A DNA stretch of 64,000 nt, from contig NZ_KI912402.1 in assembly GCF_000518245.1 (NCBI RefSeq), forward strand, positions 116,544-180,543, in the 5' to 3' direction. Source of the DNA: Brachyspira alvinipulli ATCC 51933 (lineage in GTDB: Bacteria > Spirochaetota > Brachyspiria > Brachyspirales > Brachyspiraceae). Within the stretch, counting starts at the first letter, position 1, and each line of letters starts with the position of its first letter. Positions 54,329 through 62,380 of this stretch are shown one piece after another. Position numbers and translations under genes: made by a program. The notes under the pieces were generated by a model. It searched no databases. It was given only the letters and a program-made list of their open reading frames with translations, and was not told the origin of the DNA.

Positions 54329-56017
54329 TTATTTGAAATATGATGTCAATATTGGTTTTCTTCCTGTAGTTTTATCATTATAATATTCATATTGTGATAA
54401 ACCTATAAATCCTCCTGAAACATTAACAACATTATCAAATCCCATATTTTGAAGTATTTTACAAGCAGTATAGCTGGTTAATCCTGTTTTACAAGTAATA
54501 TATACTGTTCTATCTCTAGGTATTTCATTATATCTGCTTCTTAAGGCTCCTAAAGGTATATTAACAGCCTTTTCTAAATGTCCTAAAGCAAAATCTTCCG
54601 GCATTCTTACATCTAAGAAATAAGAATCTTTTTCAACTAACTCTCTAACCTGACTATAATGTACCTGCTTAAAGTCTCCATTTCTTAAATTAGATGCCAC
54701 ATAACCAGCAAAATTAACTACATCTTTAGCAGTTCCGAATGAAGGAGCATAACATAATTCCAAATCTTTCAAATCATCTATAGTTCCGCCGAATTTTATA
54801 ACTGTAGCTATAACATCTATTCTCTTATCAACATTTCCTCTGCCTATTGCCTGAGCACCTAAAATTTTTCCTGTTGGAACTTCATATATAAGCTTGAAAT
54901 GCACTAATTTTGTAGTAGGCATAATTGATACACCGTCAAAAGGAATTATATCAACTGTATCATAGTCTATGTTCAAATTCATAGCCTTAATAAAGCCCTC
55001 AGAAAGTCCTGTAGAAGCTCCATTATATCCGAATACTTTTATAACTGATGAACCTATGAATCCTCTGTTATCTACTGTTCTTCCGTTAATATGATCTGCA
55101 ACTGCTCTAGCTTGTTTTTGAGCAGGTCCAGCTAATGCCAATTTGAAATAATCATTGAATAATGCTCCATAAACTTCTATAGCATCACCAACAGCATAAA
55201 TATCTTTATCATTAGTTCTATAGTTAGAATCAACTTTAATAGCTTTAGTTTTTCCTAACTCTATGCCTGCTTTAACTGCTATATCAGTTTCTGGTGCTAC
55301 TCCTATAGCAAGTATAACAGCATCAGCCTCTACTTTCTTTCCTGAAGCTAAAACTACTGTATTAGTATCAAAACTATCAACTTTATCATTAACAATTAAT
55401 TCAACACCATTATCAATTAATTCCCTATGTAAAATTTGAACCATATCATAATCGAAGGGCTTCATTATTTGAGGCAATGCTTCTACTATTGTTACATTAT
55501 ATCCAGCATGTTTCAAATTTTCAGCCATTTCAATACCTATAAATCCTCCGCCTATAACAGCTACTTTAGCCTTAGGCTTGCCGTTAAGAAAATGATGTAT
55601 TTTACTTATATCAACAACATTTCTTACAGTAAATACATTAACTTTTTCTATTCCTTTAATAGGAGGAACTATAGGTTTAGCACCCATAGAAAGTATAAGT
55701 TTATCATAACTTTCTTTATATTCTCTACCCTCGCATACAACAGTAACTTCTTTTTTTTCTCTATCTATAGCTATAACTTCACTATTAACTCTGGCATCAA
55801 CATTAAATTGCTTTAAAAATTTCTCAGGCGACATAAGAAGTAAAGTTTCTTCATTAGGAATTAATCCGCCTATATGATAAGGAAGCGAACAATTAGAAAA
55901 TGATACATGAGGCCCTTTTTCAAACATTATTATTTTATCTTGTTCGTTTAATCTTCTAAGTCTTGCAGCAGCTGAAGCTCCTCCTGCAACACCGCCTACT
56001 ATTAATATTTTTTTCAT
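54329..56017 (-). CDS. CoA-disulfide / NADH-polysulfide reductase with rhodanese domain
   Basis: 562 residues. FAD/NAD(P) disulfide oxidoreductase fold (residues 1-450): FAD motif VGGVAGGASAAAR, active-site Cys43 in SNCSLPYHIGG, NAD motif AVIGGGFIGIEMAE, FAD end IYAVGDAIEV. The C-terminal rhodanese domain (about 460-555) carries Cys509 in ITCKTGLTS. Such fused enzymes reduce CoA-persulfides or polysulfide with NADH. It shares a promoter region with a candidate operator at its -10, and it is next to the persulfide-type regulator. Confidence 0.92.
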   Translation of the reverse strand: MKKILIVGGVAGGASAAARLRRLNEQDKIIMFEKGPHVSFSNCSLPYHIGGLIPNEETLLLMSPEKFLKQFNVDARVNSEVIAIDREKKEVTVVCEGREYKESYDKLILSMGAKPIVPPIKGIEKVNVFTVRNVVDISKIHHFLNGKPKAKVAVIGGGFIGIEMAENLKHAGYNVTIVEALPQIMKPFDYDMVQILHRELIDNGVELIVNDKVDSFDTNTVVLASGKKVEADAVILAIGVAPETDIAVKAGIELGKTKAIKVDSNYRTNDKDIYAVGDAIEVYGALFNDYFKLALAGPAQKQARAVADHINGRTVDNRGFIGSSVIKVFGYNGASTGLSEGFIKAMNLNIDYDTVDIIPFDGVSIMPTTKLVHFKLIYEVPTGKILGAQAIGRGNVDKRIDVIATVIKFGGTIDDLKDLELCYAPSFGTAKDVVNFAGYVASNLRNGDFKQVHYSQVRELVEKDSYFLDVRMPEDFALGHLEKAVNIPLGALRSRYNEIPRDRTVYITCKTGLTSYTACKILQNMGFDNVVNVSGGFIGLSQYEYYNDKTTGRKPILTSYFK

Positions 56018-56048
56018 TTTTTCACTCCATAAATATATATTTCTTTAA

Positions 56049-56084
56049 TATACCTAGTATATGTATAATACATAAAGAAGTCAA
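56049..56084 (-). promoter_or_regulatory. Promoter and candidate CstR operator of the reductase gene
   Basis: On the minus strand -35 TTGACT (complement of 56079-56084), 17-base spacer, -10 TATACT (complement of 56056-56061). The -10 is inside the inverted repeat TATACCTAGTATA (56049-56061), well placed for a repressor such as the nearby CstR-type fusion. Confidence 0.7.
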
Positions 56085-56206
56085 TATATTTTAATAATAA
56101 AAAATATAAAAAGTAAAACATTTTATTTGTAATAATTGTATAAAATTTAATAAATATTATATACATTCCGATATTAAATGTATAAATAAGTCTTTGGAGG
56201 TTATAA

Positions 56207-56404
56207 ATGGGAGTTTATTCTATTTATTCATCTGAAATGTTTCCATTGACTAGACATATGACTTCTGCTGGATTAAATGTTTACAATTCTTCAGCTTATG
56301 GTTCTGCTCAATCTGCTGAGAAAGTTGCAAGCATAGTAACTTCTCAGGGATCATCTGCACCTATAAATATTAACATGGGAAAGATGTTGGATGTATATGC
56401 TTAA
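56207..56404 (+). CDS. Small protein of unknown function
   Basis: 65 residues, not recognised. It is preceded by GGAGG at a good distance and followed by a strong terminator, with neither neighbour on the same strand close by. It is therefore a stand-alone gene. The sequence is rich in Ser, Ala and Tyr with no signal or membrane segment (MGVYSIYSSEMFPLTRH at the start). An inverted repeat TATACATT / AATGTATA lies in its leader. The tidy expression signals make it likely real. Confidence 0.72.
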   Translation: MGVYSIYSSEMFPLTRHMTSAGLNVYNSSAYGSAQSAEKVASIVTSQGSSAPININMGKMLDVYA

Positions 56405-56417
56405 TGATTATTTTTTG

Positions 56418-56449
56418 CCCAGCTTTTAATAAAAAAAGCTGGGTTTTTT
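56418..56449 (+). terminator. Rho-independent terminator of the small gene
   Basis: Stem CCCAGCTTTT / AAAAGCTGGG with a short A/T loop, followed by six T. It also faces the end of iolC and may serve both strands. Confidence 0.88.
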
Positions 56450-56459
56450 ATTAAATCAC

Positions 56460-57476
56460 TTATTCTCTGGCAACCATATCACCATATTCTTTTTTACAAT
56501 CACTGATATATTTTTGTATATCTTCTAGTTTAGGCATAAAAGATGAACATCCATGACTTGCTACCAATAGTGAAGCAGATGCACTTCCTAATTCTAATGC
56601 TTCATATATATCTATTCCTTCAAATATTCCATACAAGAATGCAGATGCATATCCGTCTCCGCCACCGAAAGATTTTAGTTTTTGTATAGGGAATGGCTTA
56701 ATAGTATAATTACCCACATTTTTGATATAGGCAGTTGAACCTTCTTTTCCATGTTTTATTAAAACTATTTTTGCCTTTCTGCTGAAATAATAATCAGCTA
56801 TTTCTTTATCTGTAAAACTGTTTCCAAATAATGAAGCAGTAAGTTCATATTCTTCCTTTGAACCTAAAATAATACTGGATTCATTAGCAACTATAGAATA
56901 ATATATAGATATTTCATCTTTATTAGCCCAATTATATTCTCTATAATCTATATCAAATATTATTGGAGTTTTGGTTTTATTTGCCAACATAACAGCTTTA
57001 AGTGCTGCTTCTCTTGATGGAGATTGTGCTAAAGATGTACCAGATATTAGTATGGCTTTACTTTTTCTTATATAATCTTCAGATATATCATCTACGTGTA
57101 ATGTTAAATCAGCTGCACTATTTCTATACATTAAAATGCTGCTTTCTTCTTTGCTTAAAATTTCTGTGAAAGTTAAACCTAATTTTTCACCATTTTCAGC
57201 CTTTTTTATATGAGATACATCCACATTTTCTTTTTTAAAAGTTTCTATACAAAAATCTCCAAAAGCATCGTCTGATACTCTTGAAAAAAAACCGCATTTT
57301 TTTCCAAGTCTTGATAATCCTATAGCTATATTAGCAGGAGATCCACCCAAATATTTTATAAATGTTGAACTTTCTGCCAAGCTTTTATAATAATCCTGTG
57401 GGTTAAAATCAATTGTAACCCTGCCGATAAGAATAAGATCATATTCTCTTTTATTATCAAATTCAATATATTCCAT
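56460..57476 (-). CDS. iolC: 5-dehydro-2-deoxygluconokinase
   Basis: 338 residues, PfkB-type sugar kinase. Phosphorylates 5-dehydro-2-deoxy-D-gluconate in myo-inositol breakdown. N-terminal YLGGSPANIAIGLSRLG, then the C-terminal ATP/catalytic GGGDGYASAFLYG where most PfkB members have GAGDxF; the catalytic Asp remains. Last gene of the iolJ-iolC pair, 15 bases after iolJ. The assignment comes from the aldolase and inositol dehydrogenase neighbours as much as the fold. Confidence 0.85.
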   Translation of the reverse strand: MEYIEFDNKREYDLILIGRVTIDFNPQDYYKSLAESSTFIKYLGGSPANIAIGLSRLGKKCGFFSRVSDDAFGDFCIETFKKENVDVSHIKKAENGEKLGLTFTEILSKEESSILMYRNSAADLTLHVDDISEDYIRKSKAILISGTSLAQSPSREAALKAVMLANKTKTPIIFDIDYREYNWANKDEISIYYSIVANESSIILGSKEEYELTASLFGNSFTDKEIADYYFSRKAKIVLIKHGKEGSTAYIKNVGNYTIKPFPIQKLKSFGGGDGYASAFLYGIFEGIDIYEALELGSASASLLVASHGCSSFMPKLEDIQKYISDCKKEYGDMVARE

Positions 57477-57491
57477 ACTGTATCCTCCTAA

Positions 57492-58325
57492 TTATTTATT
57501 GTTAAATATATTAATATAATTAGCTGTTGTTTTAAATACCTCTTCAATTATATATTCATTAAGAGAAAAATAATCGAAAGATGTATTGTTTTTAAAGTAA
57601 TTTGAAGATGCTCTTACAAAGGCATCAAAGTTAGCAGTGGCTACATTAATTTTTGATATTCCAAAAGATATTGATTTTTTAAAATCATTTTCACTGATTC
57701 CTGTTCCTCCATGCAATACAAGAGGTGTGTCTATAATTTCGTTTAAAGTCTTTAATACTTCAAAATTTAATTTAGGAGTGCCTTTATAGTGGCCATGAGC
57801 ATTTCCTATAGACACTGCCAAAGCATCAAAATGTGCATTCTCATAAAAATATTTTGCTTCATTAACATCTGTACATATTTCTTTCATATTCCCATTACCT
57901 TCATCTCCGGAAAGCACTCCTATTTCTGCTTCTAAATTAATATTTTTATTTTTTAAAAAATTATATAACTCATTAGTATTTTTTATATTTTCTTCTAATG
58001 GAAGATGAGAACCGTCATACATTATTGATGTAGCTCCATAATCAGCTGCTTCTTTTATAATATCCATACTGTAGCCGTGGTCAAGCTGTACTGCTATATC
58101 TACTTTAGACTTTTTAGCTGCATTTATCATCATAGGAAAAACAATATGCAGCGGCGAATATTTTAATCTCTTTTCAGCTGTTTGTATTATTACAGGAGTA
58201 TTTGTTTCTTCTGCTGCTTTTATAACACCAGTGAGAATTTCCATATTTGCTATATTGAAAGCACCTACAGCAGTTTTATTTTTAGATGCTTCATTAACCA
58301 ATTTTTTCATCATAACTAAAGACAT
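57492..58325 (-). CDS. iolJ: Class II aldolase, IolJ-like
   Basis: 277 residues, class II fructose-bisphosphate aldolase family. The expected reaction is splitting 6-phospho-5-dehydro-2-deoxygluconate. Zinc ligands and catalytic residues appear in VQLDHGYSMD, IMYDGSHLPLEENI and LVLHGGTGISEND. A general FBP aldolase cannot be excluded by sequence alone, but iolC next to it and iolG nearby favour IolJ. A weak ribosome site precedes the ATG. Confidence 0.83.
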   Translation of the reverse strand: MSLVMMKKLVNEASKNKTAVGAFNIANMEILTGVIKAAEETNTPVIIQTAEKRLKYSPLHIVFPMMINAAKKSKVDIAVQLDHGYSMDIIKEAADYGATSIMYDGSHLPLEENIKNTNELYNFLKNKNINLEAEIGVLSGDEGNGNMKEICTDVNEAKYFYENAHFDALAVSIGNAHGHYKGTPKLNFEVLKTLNEIIDTPLVLHGGTGISENDFKKSISFGISKINVATANFDAFVRASSNYFKNNTSFDYFSLNEYIIEEVFKTTANYINIFNNK

Positions 58326-58447
58326 ATTGAGTAACTCCTTATTAAGTTTTAAATATATCTTAATTATATTATAGTATAATAATAAATAAAAAACAAGAAT
58401 ATATTAATTATTTTTAATTATTTATATAAAAATATAAAAAATAATAT

Positions 58448-58476
58448 TTGTGTTTTACTAAAAATGATTATATAAT
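58448..58476 (+). promoter_or_regulatory. Promoter for the DeoR-family regulator
   Basis: -35 TTGTGT at 58448-58453, 17-base spacer, -10 TATAAT at 58471-58476. A long AT-rich divergent region to iolJ lies upstream. Confidence 0.65.
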
Positions 58477-58496
58477 CTAAAAAAATGGAGAAAATG

Positions 58497-59270
58497 ATGA
58501 GATACAAAAGAATAGATGATATAATAAAATATATTTATCAAAATAAAAGTGTAACTCTAGACCAAATATGTAATAATTTTAGTATATCTAAAAGCACTAT
58601 AAGAAGAGATTTGAATGAGATATTAAAAGATACGAATATAATGAAGACTTACGGAGGATTGACATTAAATAATGTAAATAATCATAATACAAAATATTTA
58701 ACATCATTTTCTGAAAGAAATATAGAAAATATAGAAGAAAAAATAAAAATATCAGAAAAAGCAGCAAGTATAGTAAAAGAAAACGATATAATTTTTATAG
58801 ATTCAGGTACAACAACGTTTCATATGATTGATTATTTGGATAAAATAAAGAATTTAACAGTATTAACGAACAATTTAGAGGTTATATATAGAGCTGTGGA
58901 CTATAATAATATTAATATAATCTCTTTATCAGGAAGTTTAAATAGAGAAACTCTTTCTTTTGTAGGCTCTACAAGTATATCAACAATTAAAAATTTTAAT
59001 ATAAGTAAAGCTTTTATGGCAACAACAGGATTCTCAATATCTAACGGCGTTACAAATTCTTCTCCTTTAGAGTCGGATATAAAAAGAACGGTCATATCAA
59101 AAAGCAATAAGATAATACTATTAGCAGACAGTACAAAATTTAATGCTGTATCATTAATGACTTACTGCGATTTAAAAGATATAGACATTTTAATAACAGA
59201 TAAGATGCCTGATAAAGAAATTTCTGATTATATCTTAAACAACAATTCAAACATTCTATTGTCTAAATAA
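58497..59270 (+). CDS. DeoR-family regulator, probable inositol repressor
   Basis: About 258 residues. N-terminal winged helix with VTLDQICNNFSISKSTIRRDL, typical DeoR type, then a sugar-phosphate isomerase-like effector domain (IFIDSGTTTFHMIDYL). I chose ATG 58497, six bases after GGAG, over the ATGs at 58485 and 58494. It is divergent from iolJ-iolC and upstream of the binding-protein operon, so it most likely represses both in response to an inositol intermediate (IolR-like role). Confidence 0.85.
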   Translation: MRYKRIDDIIKYIYQNKSVTLDQICNNFSISKSTIRRDLNEILKDTNIMKTYGGLTLNNVNNHNTKYLTSFSERNIENIEEKIKISEKAASIVKENDIIFIDSGTTTFHMIDYLDKIKNLTVLTNNLEVIYRAVDYNNINIISLSGSLNRETLSFVGSTSISTIKNFNISKAFMATTGFSISNGVTNSSPLESDIKRTVISKSNKIILLADSTKFNAVSLMTYCDLKDIDILITDKMPDKEISDYILNNNSNILLSK

Positions 59271-59304
59271 AATAATTAAAAATTAAAAAAATATCAAAAA
59301 TATA

Positions 59305-59332
59305 TTGAAAAGCGTCAAAAAATATCTATACT
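59305..59332 (+). promoter_or_regulatory. Promoter for the inositol uptake operon
   Basis: -35 TTGAAA at 59305-59310, 16-base spacer, -10 TATACT at 59327-59332. Similar segments ATCAAAAATAT and GTCAAAAAATAT flank the -35 as direct repeats, a common layout for DeoR-type operators. Confidence 0.6.
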
Positions 59333-59396
59333 ATTAAAATATAAACCAATATATATTCAAAATATTATTAAAATATATCTAAATATTGGAGATAAA

Positions 59397-60400
59397 ATGA
59401 AAAAATAATAATCTTATTCCTAACTGTTAATATTATTGCCTGTTCAGGAAATACTCAAAATAATGATGATAATCTTAAAATAGCACTTATAAATGGAGTG
59501 AACACAACATTTGTTGAAGCATTGATTAATGATATAGAGAAATATGCTAAAGAAAATTACAAAAATCTAACCATTATAGAAAAGAGCACATCTGAAGACA
59601 GTGTTATGCAGCAGTCTCAAATAGAAAGTTTAATAACTCAGGAAGTAGACGCAATAATACTGCAAGTGGCTAATTCCGGCATAGCATCATCAATAGATAG
59701 TTATGCTAAGGAAAATAACACTCCTTTATTGTATTTCAATGTAAGACCTAACACCTTAAAAGAAGGAAGCTATAGTTATGTTGGTATGGATGAAAGGAGT
59801 GTAGCCTTTCTTCAAATTGAAGAAGTGCTTAAAGTAAGAAGTAATGGAAATGCTGTTATATTATCAGGCAATTATAATAATGAAGCTGTAAAATTGAGAA
59901 CGGAGGGAATTTTTGATAATATTAAAAATACTCAAATAAAAATATTAGCTCAGGAATCAGGAAATTGGTATGAAAATAATGCTGAAAGTATAGTCGATAA
60001 ATGGATAAATTTGGGCTTAGATATAAATATAGTGTTTTCCAATAATGATGATATGGCTGTCGGAGCTATTAGAGCTTTAGAGAAAGCAGGTAAGAAATTC
60101 GGTACAAATGAAGGTGAAATAATGGTGTTGGGTGTAGATGCAACTCCTAACGGAATTCAATCTATCAAAGAAGGAAAAATGTATGCAACTATAAAGCAGG
60201 ATACTAAGGAAGAAGCAAAAATGATAATAGATTCCATAGTTGATATGATTAAAAATAATGGAAAAAATAGAACAGTATTAATATCACCAGAGGTCATAAT
60301 AAATATAAATAATATAAAAACGGAGGACAAATATGAGAAAAATTATAGTATTTTTATTGGCATCTATGATGTTAATAATTTCATGCTCTGGAGGTACTGA
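59397..60400 (+). pseudogene. Sugar-binding lipoprotein gene, frameshifted at its start
   Basis: A periplasmic-binding (sugar ABC) protein. From ATG 59397 the frame reads MKK then TAA. With one more A in the six-A run, it would read MKKIIILFLTV and NIIACSGN, a good lipoprotein signal, and continue in frame to the stop at 60400. The body resembles the next gene: INDIEKYAKENYKN, IVFSNNDDMAVGAIRAL and VLGVDATPNGIQ. The end overlaps the next gene by 68 bases, so the native stop may also be lost. It could be dead or switched by A-tract length. The ribosome site GGAGATAAA is intact. Confidence 0.85.
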
Positions 60401-61265
60401 GCAAAAAAAGAAGAAAATTGTTGGGGCTTTCAATGACTTCAATGATACTTTTTTGACTTATGTAAGACAAGCTATGGAAGAATATGTTAATAGTAATTAT
60501 CCAAATTACGAAATATCTTTTGTAGACGGAAGAGGCGACCATGCTACATTGCAAAGTGCTCTTGAAAATGTAGCTATACAAGAAGTTGATGGGGTTTTAA
60601 TTAATCTTGTAAATCCAGAATCAGCAGGTCCTATAGAAGATATATTCGTTAAAGATAATATACCTCATTTATATTTTAACAGATTGCCATTAAATTTGCC
60701 TGAAGATTCATTTTATTTTGTTGGAATAAATGAAACAAAATGTGGAAGTTTGCAGGCAGAATATGTATCTCAATTTAGAAAAACAGGAAATGCAGTTGTA
60801 CTTATGGGAATATTAGGTAATGACGGGGTAATAAAAAGAACTGCAGGAGTAAAAGAATATTTAGAAGCTAACAATTCAGGAATAAAAATCATCAGAGAAC
60901 AAACTGGAAATTGGCAAAGAGAACAAGGATTAAGAATAGTTGAAACATGGCTTACTGCTAATGTTCCTATAGATATAGTTTTTGCTAATAATGATGAAAT
61001 GGCATTAGGAGCTGCACAGGCTTTACAGCAGGCTGGAAAAAAAATAGGTACTAATGAAGGAGAAGTTATAGTTTGCGGAATTGATGCTACTCCAGACGGA
61101 CAGAATGGAATAAAAGAGGGAAGCTTTTCAATGAGTGTATTGCAGGATAGCGTAATACAAGCTCAAAAATCTGTTGATAATATTATTAGTTTAATAGAAG
61201 GCAAAGAAGTTCTTAAAATGGATTTAATAGAACCTCTTATATTAACTAAAGACAATGCAAAATAA
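60333..61265 (+). CDS. Sugar ABC transporter substrate-binding lipoprotein
   Basis: 310 residues. Lipobox LIISC at about residues 14-18. Periplasmic-binding fold (type I, BP_4-like) with IVGAFNDFNDTF, NLVNPESAGPI, VFANNDEMALGAAQAL and GIDATPDGQNGI. The intact member of the tandem pair with 59397. Strong GGAGG ribosome site. Ligand probably myo-inositol, given iolG and the catabolic genes. A perfect hairpin follows it, separating it from the rest of the operon. Confidence 0.9.
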   Translation: MRKIIVFLLASMMLIISCSGGTEQKKKKIVGAFNDFNDTFLTYVRQAMEEYVNSNYPNYEISFVDGRGDHATLQSALENVAIQEVDGVLINLVNPESAGPIEDIFVKDNIPHLYFNRLPLNLPEDSFYFVGINETKCGSLQAEYVSQFRKTGNAVVLMGILGNDGVIKRTAGVKEYLEANNSGIKIIREQTGNWQREQGLRIVETWLTANVPIDIVFANNDEMALGAAQALQQAGKKIGTNEGEVIVCGIDATPDGQNGIKEGSFSMSVLQDSVIQAQKSVDNIISLIEGKEVLKMDLIEPLILTKDNAK

Positions 61266-61283
61266 ACTGCCATTATACTTGTG

Positions 61284-61316
61284 CCCTAGTTTATTAATTT
61301 ATTTAATAAACTAGGG
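61284..61316 (+). other. Perfect intercistronic hairpin after the binding protein
   Basis: Arms CCCTAGTTTATTAA (61284-61297) / TTAATAAACTAGGG (61303-61316), without a U-run. It lies in an ABC operon between the binding protein and iolG, where such hairpins often raise binding-protein mRNA level over downstream genes. Confidence 0.75.
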
Positions 61317-61343
61317 AGGTATAAACTAGTTTAAGGAGTTTTT

Positions 61344-62360
61344 ATGATTAATATAGCTTTAGTAGGGATTGGCAGAATAGGTTTGGTGCATGCTGAAACT
61401 ATTAATAAAAAATTATCAGGTAAGGTAAATTTATCTTTATTTGTTGATAGCTACAGTAAAGATTTGGAAGATAAGGCTAAACAATATAATGCTAAATATT
61501 CAAGAAGTTTGGATGAATGTTTATCTGACAGTACTATAGATGCTGTAATATTGTGTACGCCTACAAATACACACACAGAAAGTATAATAAAAACATTAAA
61601 TGCGGGAAAACATATATTTTGTGAAAAACCAATAGCAACAAATATCGCAGACCATTTAAAAGTAATAGAAGCATCTAAAAAATCTGATAAAAAACTTATG
61701 GTTGGTTTTAACAGAAGATTTGATCATAATTATAAAGCAATTAAAGACAGAATAGATTTAGGAGAAATAGGCAATATTCAACTAATAAAGCTTACAAATT
61801 ATGATAGTCCTTTTCCTAATATAGAGTTCTTAAAAACTTCAGGCGGTATATTTTTAGATTTGTGTATACATGATTTAGATTTGATATCATTTTTTACAGA
61901 AAGTATTAAAGATGAACCTGATGAATTATTTGCATCTGGAAGTTCATTTTTGATGCCTGAACTTAGAGAATTTGGAGATGTTGATACTGCAGTTATAACA
62001 GTTAAGATGAAAAGCGGTGCAATGGCTGTTATAACCGCTTCAAGATTTGCTAATTACGGATATGATCAAAGAGCAGAAGTTTTAGGTACAAACGGAAGTT
62101 TAATATCTGAAAATGACAGTCCTACTAACGTTATACTGCAAAATCAAAATGGTATTATTAAAGATAAGCCTTTTTATACTTTTTTACCTAGATATATAAA
62201 TGCTTATGCTGATGAAATGTCTCAATTTGTGGAATATGTATCGGATAATAGAGATTCTCCTGTTACTGCTGAAAAATCTTTACCTGCTTTGAAAATGGCA
62301 TTAGCGGCTAATTTATCTTTGAAAGAGAATAGAGCCGTAAAAATTAGTGAAATTGTGTAA
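61344..62360 (+). CDS. iolG: Inositol 2-dehydrogenase family oxidoreductase
   Basis: 338 residues, Gfo/Idh/MocA family. Rossmann start GIGRIGLVHAE, cofactor-site loop CTPTNTHTE, the conserved EKPIATN, and GGIFLDLCIHDLDL with the catalytic His/Asp pattern of inositol dehydrogenases. Oxidises myo-inositol to scyllo-inosose with NAD. Upstream AAGGAG ribosome site. In the uptake operon. Confidence 0.88.
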   Translation: MINIALVGIGRIGLVHAETINKKLSGKVNLSLFVDSYSKDLEDKAKQYNAKYSRSLDECLSDSTIDAVILCTPTNTHTESIIKTLNAGKHIFCEKPIATNIADHLKVIEASKKSDKKLMVGFNRRFDHNYKAIKDRIDLGEIGNIQLIKLTNYDSPFPNIEFLKTSGGIFLDLCIHDLDLISFFTESIKDEPDELFASGSSFLMPELREFGDVDTAVITVKMKSGAMAVITASRFANYGYDQRAEVLGTNGSLISENDSPTNVILQNQNGIIKDKPFYTFLPRYINAYADEMSQFVEYVSDNRDSPVTAEKSLPALKMALAANLSLKENRAVKISEIV

Positions 62361-62380
62361 AAATAATATTTGGATTTTAT

